Below are positions 7,646 through 15,530 of a stretch of 31,350 nucleotides of DNA, piece by piece (position 1 is the first letter of the stretch; each line of letters starts with the position of its first letter). The position numbers and the translations under genes were made by a program. The notes beneath the pieces were generated by a model. That model searched no databases and had not been told where the DNA came from. It saw nothing but the letters and a program-made list of their open reading frames with translations. Source of the stretch: Rickettsiales bacterium (GTDB taxonomy: Bacteria; Pseudomonadota; Alphaproteobacteria; Rickettsiales; UBA1997); the NCBI GenBank assembly GCA_947487845.1, contig CANKYC010000005.1, forward strand, positions 1 to 31,350. The letters run 5' to 3'.

Positions 7646-9598
7646 ATGATCGAAATCAGAAACGTCACCAAAACCTATCAAATGGGCGACACAAAATTAC
7701 ACGCGCTTCGTGGCGTTTCGCTCACAATTGAAGATGGTGATTTTGTGGCAATTATGGGACCTTCCGGTTCGGGCAAAACTACAATGGCAAACGTCTTGGG
7801 ACTTCTCGACGTTCCAAGTTCTGGCTCTTACAAATTAAACGGCCGCGAAATTTCCCAACTTTCCGAAGATGATTTAGCAGTTTTACGCCGCGAAGAAATT
7901 GGCTTTATCTTTCAGCAGTTTAATTTACTCCCGCGCATGTCAGCGGCGGAAAATGTTGCTTTGCCTTTGCTTTATTCAAGACATGAAAATGATGAAAAAT
8001 TTGAATGTAAGCTTTTAGAAAATGTCGGTTTAGGAACTAGATCCAATCACAAGCCAAAAGAATTATCAGGCGGACAACAACAGCGCGTAGCAATCGCGCG
8101 ATCGCTCATCAATAAACCAAAAATGATTTTAGCTGATGAACCGACGGGAAACCTTGATTCAGTAAGCGAAAAAGAAATCATGAAAATCTTGCGCGATTTA
8201 AATGAACAAGGCATCACGATTGTAATAATCACACACGAAGATGAAATTGCCGAACAAGCTAATCGCCTAATCCGAATGCGCGACGGCGTAATTCAATCAG
8301 ATGAGAGGAAAAAAACTTTTAAAAAACGCGAAACCAAAAAAGCTGTAATTGAAGTTGAAGCTGCGACCAAACTTAATAGCGCCGAAATTGTCGAATATTT
8401 CCGCCAAGGTTTAAAAACTCTTTTAGCCAATAAAGTTCGAACTTGTTTATCAATGTTGGGAATTTTAATTGGCGTTGCCGCAGTTGTCGCAACCCTTGCA
8501 ATTGGCAACGGCGCGCAACGCGCAATTGAAAAACAACTAGCTTCACTTGGTTCAAATTTAATTGTTTTAAGATCTGGCGCGGTGCGCGTTGCGGGCGTTT
8601 CACAAGAAGCTGGCGCCACAACCAGACTTAATTTTGAAGATGTTAAAGCTCTAAAAAATGAACTTTCAGAAGTAAAAGAAGTTTCGCCCAGCGTTAATGG
8701 ACGGGGTCAGGTAACTTTTTTAAATAAAAATTGGAGCACCCAAATAATCGGCGCTGCGCCGCCTTACGCCAGAATCCGCGCCGCTCAACCTTTGGTGGGA
8801 AGATTTATTAGTGACGAAGAAAATTCCAAACGCGCCAGAGTTGCGGTTATTGGCGAAACTGTGATTTCAGAATTATTCGGCGATAAAAATCCGATTGGGG
8901 AAATGATTAAAATTAATAAAGTTAATTTTCAGATTATCGGAATTTTGCCCCGAAAAGGCGCCAATGGCTGGCAAGATCAAGATGATGTAATTGTGATTCC
9001 AATTTTAACTGCGATGCATCGTTTGTTGGGCAAAGAATATGTTGATTCAATCGATATTGAGGCCAAAAACGCCGAAAGCGTTGATGATATGCAGGAAAAA
9101 ATTATGGATTTAATGTATGCCCGAAAACGCGTGCCTTTTTCGCAACGCAAAGATGCTTTTCAAATTCGCAACATGGCCGACATCAAAGAAACGCTTTCTG
9201 AAAGCAGTAAAACAATGTCAATTTTACTTTCTTCAATTGCGGCAATTTCGCTGCTGGTTGGCGGAATTGGCATCATGAATATCATGTTAGTTTCAGTCAC
9301 CGAGCGCACTAAAGAAATTGGTTTAAGAAAAGCAATTGGCGCAAAGAAACGTGATATTTTAATGCAGTTTCTAGCAGAATCAGTTGTTGTCAGCGTGGTT
9401 GGCGGTTTGGCGGGAATTTTTTTGGGCGCCGGAAGTGCAAAAATTTTATCAACACTTGCAGGCTGGGATGTTTTGGTTTCGATAAATTCGGTGTTATTGG
9501 CTTTTTCTTTTTCAGTTTTTATCGGACTTTTATTTGGAATTTATCCGGCGCGAAAAGCTTCTGATCTAGCTCCGATAGATGCTTTGAGATATGAATAG
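7646..9598 (+). CDS. macB: MacB-like ABC exporter (ATPase-permease fusion)
   Basis: 650 residues. The N-terminal ATPase has Walker A GPSGSGKTT (38-46), signature LSGGQQQR (140-147), Walker B ILADEPTG (161-168) with NLD after it, and a switch His197 in ITHE. A charged linker (~220-245) leads to the permease: the first membrane helix near 265-290 (TCLSMLGILIGVAAVVATLAI), a large periplasmic domain, then three helices in the last ~120 residues with the family stretch GGIGIMNIMLVSVTERTKEIGLRKAIGAKKRDI. This is the MacB architecture (mechanotransmission exporter, four helices). Known MacB systems export macrolides, peptides, enterotoxin or haem precursors; the cargo here is unknown. Confidence 0.93.
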   Translation: MIEIRNVTKTYQMGDTKLHALRGVSLTIEDGDFVAIMGPSGSGKTTMANVLGLLDVPSSGSYKLNGREISQLSEDDLAVLRREEIGFIFQQFNLLPRMSAAENVALPLLYSRHENDEKFECKLLENVGLGTRSNHKPKELSGGQQQRVAIARSLINKPKMILADEPTGNLDSVSEKEIMKILRDLNEQGITIVIITHEDEIAEQANRLIRMRDGVIQSDERKKTFKKRETKKAVIEVEAATKLNSAEIVEYFRQGLKTLLANKVRTCLSMLGILIGVAAVVATLAIGNGAQRAIEKQLASLGSNLIVLRSGAVRVAGVSQEAGATTRLNFEDVKALKNELSEVKEVSPSVNGRGQVTFLNKNWSTQIIGAAPPYARIRAAQPLVGRFISDEENSKRARVAVIGETVISELFGDKNPIGEMIKINKVNFQIIGILPRKGANGWQDQDDVIVIPILTAMHRLLGKEYVDSIDIEAKNAESVDDMQEKIMDLMYARKRVPFSQRKDAFQIRNMADIKETLSESSKTMSILLSSIAAISLLVGGIGIMNIMLVSVTERTKEIGLRKAIGAKKRDILMQFLAESVVVSVVGGLAGIFLGAGSAKILSTLAGWDVLVSINSVLLAFSFSVFIGLLFGIYPARKASDLAPIDALRYE

Positions 9599-9618
9599 AA
9601 AAGTTATTTTTACTTTAG

Positions 9619-9893
9619 TATATACCAAAGCTACTTGAAACTCGACATCGCAAAACCCCCCAACCCCCCTTAACAGGGGGGCTTTAATCCGAGTTCGGTC
9701 TAAAGCCCCCCTGTTAAAGAGGTCTTTAATCCGAGTTCGATCTAAAGCCCCCCTGTTAAAGAGGTCTTTAATCCGAGTTCGGTCTAAAGCCCCCCCTGTT
9801 AAAGAGGTCTTTAATCCGAGTTCGGTCTAAAGCCCCCCTGTTAAGGGGGGTTGGGGGGTTTTGCGATGTCGAGTTTCAAGTAGCTTTGTTATA
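9619..9893. repeat. Array 1: 42-bp units between terminal inverted repeats
   Basis: The left end TATACCAAAGCTACTTGAAA (9621-9640), CTCGACATCG and then CAAAACCCCCCAACCCCCCT is matched in inverse at 9832-9893. Inside are four units starting at 9682, 9724, 9766 and 9809 (period 42, 42, 43), each reading ATCCGAGTTCGGTCT or a near variant, followed by an imperfect hairpin (AAAGCCCCCCTGTTAAAGAG). The ends match arrays 2 and 3. It looks like a MITE-type non-coding element with internal tandem growth. No protein is encoded. Confidence 0.9.
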
Positions 9894-9940
9894 GATCCTA
9901 AAAAAGAACAAAATTTCCCTCAACAACCAAAACTAAATTT

Positions 9941-10108
9941 ATGACTATCTCAATGTATGACGCTTTAATTCCTCTTTCCATTAACAACTTGGAAAATCTT
10001 TCTGCGATTTTGGCAAAAGCTGAATCACACGCACAATCGAAAAAAATCGATGAAAGTATTTTCATCAACGCCCGTTTATTTCCCGATTTAGCCATTTCTT
10101 TAGATTGA
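9941..10108 (+). pseudogene. Truncated DUF1993-family gene (N-terminal fragment)
   Basis: The 55 codons from ATG 9941 read MTISMYDALIPLSINNLENL and on through AILAKAESHAQSKKIDESIF to INARLFPDL, a good match in character to the start of DUF1993 proteins (normally ~165-170 residues; helical, DinB-like). The frame stops at TGA 10106-10108 and I find no continuation in any frame in the ~120 bp that follow. It lies 47 bp from the edge of array 1, so the gene may have been cut by the same rearrangement. It is probably non-functional. Confidence 0.6.
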
Positions 10109-10228
10109 TTTGAAAAAAGTCACTAAACATATACCAAAAAATCTATCTCTTGATAGTGGTAACGAAGTTTTTTTGAGGAAAAATTGCGACTAAGATCCTG
10201 TATTTCAAAATAAAGTGGCGTTAATCAG

Positions 10229-11080
10229 CTATAAACAACTCAATATTCTGATCGATATTCTATCCAGCAAAACTGGATAAAATAAATCTTCTTCACCAAT
10301 CAAATCCAACTTGGTAAATTTTACTCCATAATTCTGCGCTAATTTTTTGGCAGAATTTTTCTCATCATAAACATCACCGAAAATACATTTAATCTGGCCT
10401 GTTTTAGCAAGCGCATCAAGCTCGCGCACATCTTTTATTGTTAGTTCAAAATCGTGATTACCAGAAATAATTTTCAGTGGTTTTATATCAAAAAAATCTT
10501 CAAAATATTGATAACCATCGTGATAAAAAACGAAGCCGGAATTTTGAATTGGCTGCAAATTTTTCCGAATATTTTTCTCAGTTTTTAAAATTTCTTTTTT
10601 CAATTTTTCTAAATTTTTCTGATATTTTTCAGAATTTTCTGCATCAATTTCACAAATTTTTTGAGTTATAAATTCAGCAATTTTTATACCATTTTCCGGA
10701 TTCAACCACAAATGCAGATCAATTTTTTTAGGATCACTTCTTCTTTGCAAAAGCTTAATTTTGTTGATTTGCGACATTTTATAAACATTTTTTCCTTTCA
10801 CCAATTTGGCAAAATTCTTTTCCAAATCATCATCAATATAAAAAATTAAATCTGCTTGCGCCGCAAATTCAGCATCGCTTTTTTTTAACTGGTAATCATG
10901 CTCAGAAATGCTGGGATTAATGATTAAAATGCTGTTGTTTTTATCTTCAGTAATTGCCAAAACTATCTGATAAATCGGATTGATTGACGCAACTATTAAA
11001 GGTTTTTTCTGTGGCTTGTCGTTGGCAAAAGCAGAGCTAGCGCTAATTAAGAGCAATAAAAAAATATTGAAAAATTTCAT
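10229..11080 (-). CDS. znuA: Zinc ABC transporter substrate-binding protein
   Basis: 283 residues with a signal peptide (1-19, SASSAFA). It is a cluster 9 (ZnuA/TroA-type) binding protein: ASINPIYQIVLAI near the N-terminus and three metal-site histidines, His61 in SISEHDYQLKKSD, His123 in IDLHLWLNPEN and His187 in FYHDGYQYFEDFF. The family's usual fourth ligand would be near the C-terminus (DVYDEKN region). The His-rich loop found in many ZnuA proteins is absent. It captures zinc in the periplasm and hands it to a permease. It is divergent from znuC, with only 18 bp between start codons. The tail (LDRISIRILSCL) looks unusual and may be altered. Confidence 0.88.
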   Translation of the reverse strand: MKFFNIFLLLLISASSAFANDKPQKKPLIVASINPIYQIVLAITEDKNNSILIINPSISEHDYQLKKSDAEFAAQADLIFYIDDDLEKNFAKLVKGKNVYKMSQINKIKLLQRRSDPKKIDLHLWLNPENGIKIAEFITQKICEIDAENSEKYQKNLEKLKKEILKTEKNIRKNLQPIQNSGFVFYHDGYQYFEDFFDIKPLKIISGNHDFELTIKDVRELDALAKTGQIKCIFGDVYDEKNSAKKLAQNYGVKFTKLDLIGEEDLFYPVLLDRISIRILSCL

Positions 11081-11098
11081 AATATTTAAAAAAACTAA

Positions 11099-11803
11099 AT
11101 GGTCGCAAAACTTGAAAATATCAGCCTTAGTCTAAATCGCCAAAAAATCTTGAGCGACATAAGTTTAGAATTACAAAAAGGCAAAATCACCACTTTGATC
11201 GGTCCAAATGGCGGCGGCAAAACTTCAATTGCCCGAATTTTATTGGGAATTTTAAAACCAAATTCGGGGAAAATTATTAAAAATTCCAACTTAAAAATTG
11301 GCTATATGCCACAAAAAATCGAAATTGATAAAACCATTCCAATGACAGCGAAAGATTTTATTCAGCTTTCAACTAACAAAATAAAATTTGATGAAACCTT
11401 ACAAAACCTCGCCGCACGCCTTAATGTTAAAAAAATATTAAATCACCAGATTCATGATTTATCGGGAGGACAAATGCAGAAAATTTTATTTTTACGCAGT
11501 TTGACAAATAATCCTGACATTCTGGTACTTGATGAACCAACGCAATATATGGACATCGCCGCAATTCAGGATTTTTACCAAATTATTGATGAAGTTAGAA
11601 AATCGAGCAACTGTGCAATTTTATTGATTTCGCACGATCTTTACACCGTAATGCAAAAAACCGATATTGTATTTTGCGTTAATAACCATGTTTGCTGCCA
11701 CGGAACTCCGGAATTGGTAAATCAACATCCAGAATATTTATCGCTTTTTGGCAATAAAAGCGCGCTGACTATTTATCAACATCATCACGATCACAAGCAT
11801 TAA
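11099..11803 (+). CDS. znuC: Zinc ABC transporter ATP-binding protein
   Basis: 234 residues with all ABC ATPase motifs: Walker A GPNGGGKT (35-42), signature LSGGQMQK (121-128), Walker B ILVLDEPT (141-148) and switch His179 in ISHDLYTVM. Length, divergence from znuA and the motif style identify ZnuC. The last residues are His-rich (QHHHDHKH), a plausible zinc-sensing or zinc-binding tail. Its 3' end overlaps the 3' end of mrp (opposite strand) by 35 bp, and that overlap encodes exactly the His-rich tail. The permease gene znuB is not in this window. Start: ATG at 11099, 18 bp from the znuA start. Confidence 0.9.
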   Translation: MVAKLENISLSLNRQKILSDISLELQKGKITTLIGPNGGGKTSIARILLGILKPNSGKIIKNSNLKIGYMPQKIEIDKTIPMTAKDFIQLSTNKIKFDETLQNLAARLNVKKILNHQIHDLSGGQMQKILFLRSLTNNPDILVLDEPTQYMDIAAIQDFYQIIDEVRKSSNCAILLISHDLYTVMQKTDIVFCVNNHVCCHGTPELVNQHPEYLSLFGNKSALTIYQHHHDHKH

Positions 11804-12590
11804 GAACTTGTCTAACAATTTCTTTGAAAACTTCGCTAATTTCAGATTTTTTATTCATAACCACAATCGGCGTTCTTTCTTCGGTCGAATCAGATATTTC
11901 CTGCATAATCGGCACTTCGCCTAAAAATTTTATTGCCATTTTTTCAGCTAATTTTTTGGCACCATCTTTGCCAAATAAATATTTTTTTTCCGCGCCAATT
12001 TCCAGATAAGACATATTTTGAATCAAACCTAAAATCGGAATTTTTAATTTTTCAAAACAATCAATCGATTTCACCACATCAATCACCGAAAGGCTTTGTG
12101 GCGTTGAAACAATTATAATTCCCGCCAGTGGAAATTTTTCTGCCATACTTAGATAAACATCTCCGGTTCCGGGCGGCATGTCGATAATCATAACATCAAC
12201 TTCCTTGCCGTCATTTTTCCAATTCACACTTCTAATAAGTTGATAAAGAATTTTTGTCACCATCGGCCCGCGCCAAACACCAGCTGAATTTGGATCGGTC
12301 AAAGAACCAATTGAAATGCATTTAATACCGTACGAAACCAATGGCAAAATTAGACCATTTTCTTGCTCTGGTTTATTTTTTAAATTCATCAAATGTGGCA
12401 CCGAAGGTCCATAAATATCAGCGTCAACTAGTGCCACATTTTTTCCCATTTGCTGCAAACTAATCGCTAAATTACAGGCAATTGTAGATTTTCCAACGCC
12501 ACCTTTGGCGGAGGCAACGGCAATAATTTTTTTAACACCAACCACATCGGGAATTTGACGCATAAAGTCGGACAAGGTTTTTTCGGTCAT
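11769..12590 (-). CDS. mrp: Mrp/ApbC-type Fe-S carrier ATPase
   Basis: 273 residues of the Mrp/NBP35 P-loop family, which hold and pass on Fe-S clusters. Visible: deviant Walker A KGGVGKST (29-36), VDADIYGPSVPHLM, VWRGPMVTKILYQ, VMIIDMPPGTGDVYLS and LIQNMSYLEIG. The CxxC that binds the bridging cluster in most family members, normally just after NMSY, is missing: the segment reads NMSYLEIGAEKKYLFG. The N-terminal MIP18-type domain is also absent or reduced to ~20 residues. I believe alphaproteobacterial Mrp proteins often lack these cysteines, so this may be lineage-typical. It is convergent with znuC and divergent from hflK. Confidence 0.9.
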   Translation of the reverse strand: MTEKTLSDFMRQIPDVVGVKKIIAVASAKGGVGKSTIACNLAISLQQMGKNVALVDADIYGPSVPHLMNLKNKPEQENGLILPLVSYGIKCISIGSLTDPNSAGVWRGPMVTKILYQLIRSVNWKNDGKEVDVMIIDMPPGTGDVYLSMAEKFPLAGIIIVSTPQSLSVIDVVKSIDCFEKLKIPILGLIQNMSYLEIGAEKKYLFGKDGAKKLAEKMAIKFLGEVPIMQEISDSTEERTPIVVMNKKSEISEVFKEIVRQVLNACDRDDVDK

Positions 12591-12671
12591 TACAAAAAGT
12601 TTTTAATTGAAAAAGGATTAGCGCATTACTAAAACACCAACTCCTTTCAAAAACAATATTTCAAATCAGCG

Positions 12672-13853
12672 ATGTTAAAACTTTTTATGAATAGTAAAAA
12701 CGATAGTTCTCAAGGTCCTTGGGGCCCGTGGAGTGGGAACGGAGAAAATAAAGGAGCAAAACAGGAAAATCCAAAATCAAAAAAACCCCAACGATCAAAA
12801 AATGATTTGGATGATTTTCTAAAAAAAGCTGACGATTTTTTCAAAAAACTTTTCTCTGGCAATAATTTCTCTGGCAATAATGGTAAAAATAGCTGGAATA
12901 ATTTTTCTCAAAAACCCCCAAAATCAATCATCGGCATTTTCATTTTAGGTTTTATTTTTTTATGGCTTTTAACCGGAATTTTTAAAGTTGATTCTGATGA
13001 AAACGCTGCGGTTCTTTACTTCGGAAAATTTTATTCAATCGCAACTCCGGGTTTAAATTACCATATTCCCTACCCTTTTGGCCAAGTAATTAAAAAAAGC
13101 GTTACCACTGTTAACAGCGAAGAATTTGGTTTTTCTTCCAATTCACGCAAATCTGAAAAAAGAAATTTCGACGCTGAAAGTTTAATGCTTACGGGAGACG
13201 AAAATATCGTCGATATTGAATTCCAAATTCAATGGCAAGTTGCCAATATTCGTGATTTCGTTTTCAACATCGCCGAACCAAATCAGGCAATTCGCAAAGC
13301 TTCTGAAGGCGCAATGCGCGAGATTATTGCCCGCACTCCAATCGCCAGCGCTTTGGCGGATGGCAAAGCTAAAATCGAAGCGGAAGTAAAAGATTTATTG
13401 CAACAAACTTTAGATTCTTACGGTGCCGGCGTTCGCATTGTTTCAGTGCAATTACACCGCGTTGATCCACCGTCGCAAGTAATTGACGCTTTCCGCGACG
13501 TTCAAACCGCAAAAGCCGACAAAGAAAAGGAAATAAACCAAGCTCAATCTTATGCCAACGACATTATTCCAAGAGCGCGCGGCGCGGCTTCGCAGCTTAA
13601 AGAACAATCAGAAGCTTATGCGCAAGAAGTTGTAACCAATTCCAAAGGTGAAGCCGAAAGATTTTTGTCGGTTTACAATCAATATGTCAAAGCCAAACAA
13701 GTGACCAAAAAGCGAATTTATTTGGAAACCATGGAAAAAATTTATCATGATAATGATAAAATTTTTATCGATAAAAGCGCCGCCAAATCAGGCGTAATGC
13801 CCTATTTTCCTTTAAATGAAATTTCTTCATCACCAAAAGCGGGGAGCAAATAA
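12672..13853 (+). CDS. hflK: HflK, SPFH-family regulator of FtsH
   Basis: 393 residues. A Gly/Asn/Ser-rich cytoplasmic tail (SQGPWGPWSGNGENKG, then FSGNNFSGNNGKNSW) precedes one membrane helix (~85-104, IIGIFILGFIFLWLLTGIF), then the SPFH/band 7 domain (VDSDENAAVLYFGKF...) and a long helical region. HflK and HflC form the large cage around the FtsH protease in the inner membrane. A second start at 12687 (MNSKND...) is possible; neither has a clear Shine-Dalgarno. The stop overlaps the hflC start (TAATG), so the two genes are translationally coupled. Confidence 0.95.
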   Translation: MLKLFMNSKNDSSQGPWGPWSGNGENKGAKQENPKSKKPQRSKNDLDDFLKKADDFFKKLFSGNNFSGNNGKNSWNNFSQKPPKSIIGIFILGFIFLWLLTGIFKVDSDENAAVLYFGKFYSIATPGLNYHIPYPFGQVIKKSVTTVNSEEFGFSSNSRKSEKRNFDAESLMLTGDENIVDIEFQIQWQVANIRDFVFNIAEPNQAIRKASEGAMREIIARTPIASALADGKAKIEAEVKDLLQQTLDSYGAGVRIVSVQLHRVDPPSQVIDAFRDVQTAKADKEKEINQAQSYANDIIPRARGAASQLKEQSEAYAQEVVTNSKGEAERFLSVYNQYVKAKQVTKKRIYLETMEKIYHDNDKIFIDKSAAKSGVMPYFPLNEISSSPKAGSK

Positions 13854-14710
13854 TGACTAATCAAACTAAAAAAATTCTTATCATTTCAACAATCACGATT
13901 TTGCTTTTTTTAAGCACAATGTTTACGGTTGATCAAAGGCAACAGGTTTTGATTTTACAATTCGGCGAACCAATTCGCACCATTAATAAACCAGGAATAA
14001 AATTTAAGGTTCCACTTTTACAAAATGCTGTTTTCTTTGACAAAAGAATTATCGATTTGGGCATTTCCGAGCAGGAAGTTATTGCCTCCGATCAAAAACG
14101 TTTAATCATTAACGCTTTCGCGAAATATAAAATTACCGATCCATTGAAGTTTTACACGACAGTTGGAACGACGCAGGGTTTTTCCAATAAAATTTCTGGA
14201 ATATTAGATTCAAGCCTGCGCCAAGTGATTGGAGAAGTTACTTTGAGCGAACTTTTAACCGAAAATCGCAGCAATATTATGGCAAAAATTAAAGATGTTG
14301 TAAGTGCGGCGTCGGAAATTTTTGGAGTAGAAATTGTTGATGTACGCATTATGCGCGCCGATTTGCCGAAAGAAAACAGCGACGCAATTTACGCCAGAAT
14401 GCAAACTGAACGCGAAAAAGAAGCCCGCGAAATTAGAGCCAACGGCGCCGAAGAAGCCGATAAAATTCGCGCTTCCGCCGATAAAGAAAGAACCATAATT
14501 CTCGCCGAAGCCAAGAAAAACGCTGATATAACCCGAGGAAATGGTGAAGCTGAATCAAATAAAATTTACGCCAATTCTTACGGCCGCGACCCCGAATTTG
14601 CCGATTTTTATCGTTCAATGAGCGCTTATAAAGAAGCGTTGAATAGCGAAAAAACTAAGATGGTGATTTCCCCCGATGGAGAATTTTTTAAGTATTTTGG
14701 GAATAAGTAA
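13853..14710 (+). CDS. hflC: HflC, SPFH-family partner of HflK
   Basis: 285 residues: short N-terminus, one membrane helix (~8-25, ILIISTITILLFLSTMF), then the SPFH domain (VDQRQQVLILQFGEPIRTIN, KPGIKFKVPLLQNAVFFDKR) and a long Ala/Glu-rich helix (~180-240, ANGAEEADKIRASADKER). The ending RSMSAYKEALNSEKTKMVIS is typical of HflC. The gene begins at the last base of the hflK stop. In many alphaproteobacteria a DegP-type protease gene follows directly; here 1.3 kb of repeat and debris separates them. Confidence 0.95.
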   Translation: MTNQTKKILIISTITILLFLSTMFTVDQRQQVLILQFGEPIRTINKPGIKFKVPLLQNAVFFDKRIIDLGISEQEVIASDQKRLIINAFAKYKITDPLKFYTTVGTTQGFSNKISGILDSSLRQVIGEVTLSELLTENRSNIMAKIKDVVSAASEIFGVEIVDVRIMRADLPKENSDAIYARMQTEREKEAREIRANGAEEADKIRASADKERTIILAEAKKNADITRGNGEAESNKIYANSYGRDPEFADFYRSMSAYKEALNSEKTKMVISPDGEFFKYFGNK

Positions 14711-14713
14711 AAA

Positions 14714-15074
14714 CTTATATTTGAAACTCGCACAGTTTGCTTTGGCGTAAGAATTTAACATCGCAAAACCCCCCAACCCCCCTTAACAGGGGGGCTTTGA
14801 GATCGAACTCGGATAAAGCCCCAATGTTAAGGGCGGCTTTGAGATCGAACTCGGATAAAGCCCTACTGTTAAGGGCGGCTTTGAGATCGAACTCGGATAA
14901 AGCCCTACTGTTAAGGGCGGCTTTGAGATCGAACTCGGATAAAGCCCCCCTGTTAAGGGGGGTTGGGGGGTTTTGCGATGTTAAAATAAAATGAGATTTT
15001 TTTTAAATATCCCGCCTTTTTCAAGTTAGCAAAATAGCAAAACAAACTGTGCGAGTTTCAAGTAGCTTTGGCAC
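14714..15074. repeat. Array 2: 42-bp units between terminal inverted repeats
   Basis: Outer arms TTGAAACTCGCACAGTTTG (14721-14739) and their exact complement (15043-15061) enclose inner arms CATCGCAAAACCCCCCAACC (14759 on) and their complement ending at 14980. Four units start at 14795, 14837, 14879 and 14921, all with period 42. The unit core (GATCGAACTCGGAT) is the reverse complement of that in arrays 1 and 3, so the centre is inverted relative to them. The right edge ends with TTTCAAGTAGCTTTGGC, the shared terminal sequence. Confidence 0.9.
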
Positions 15075-15119
15075 ATAACAAGATCAGCAACAAATTTTAT
15101 GATGATTTGATAATGATGT

Positions 15120-15431
15120 GTGAATTATAAATTTTACCAATTGATGACAAAAAAATTACCACAAAACACAATTCCAAAATTTCTTTTGCAGGTCATCAAG
15201 CCTTACAAATGGTGGTATTTGCTGATGATGCAAGCGCCGATTGTAAATTCTTTTTACAAAGTTTTTAGCATGGTTGCGGTTGCAAAAGTGGTTGATGTTT
15301 TTACAGCGACGGAAATTCCGCAATATTCAAATTTTCTTTATCCAATCACCTCAAAGCAGGATGACGGGATTTGCAATCCCGTTCTCACGTTTATGTCCCG
15401 TTTAATTGAACTGAAAATGCGAAATGGATGA
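15120..15431 (+). pseudogene. Truncated ABC exporter gene (N-terminal fragment)
   Basis: The frame starts with GTG 15120 or, more likely, ATG 15144 (MTKKLPQNTIPKFLLQVIKP). It resembles the first ~70 residues of MsbA/multidrug-type ABC exporters: a basic N-terminus, YKWWYLLMMQAPIVNSFYKVFS as the start of membrane helix 1, and VDVFTATEIPQYSNFLYPI. After that the sequence turns into a palindromic repeat (GGGATTTGCAATCCC at 15366-15380) and the frame ends within ~30 residues. The remaining membrane domain and the ATPase are gone. It lies right after array 2. Confidence 0.6.
15352..15392. repeat. Palindromic repeat that ends the ABC exporter fragment
   Basis: CAGGATGACGGGATTTGCAA followed by TCCCGTTCTCACG; the central GGGATTTGCAATCCC is a perfect hairpin. 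It falls where the similarity to ABC exporters stops, so it probably marks the break point. Confidence 0.5.
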
Positions 15432-15530
15432 TGAAAATCATCCCGAATTGTCGCTTAAGCCAGAATATTTAATCAAAAAAATTTTAATGAAAAAAATCAG
15501 CTCTAAAAACAATTTTATCATATTATAAAA

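Noticed and set aside
8293..8621. Minus-strand frames opposite macB
   Set aside because: They are shadows of a strongly supported ABC transporter frame.
9898..10095. Minus-strand frame opposite the DUF1993 fragment
   Set aside because: The plus strand has recognisable DUF1993 sequence; the minus frame has none.
14737..14994. Open frame with four 14-residue repeats (RSNSDKA...LLRAAL)
   Set aside because: It is a by-product of array 2: 42 bp is 14 codons, so one open frame repeats. No ribosome-binding site, and the frame begins and ends in the inverted arms.
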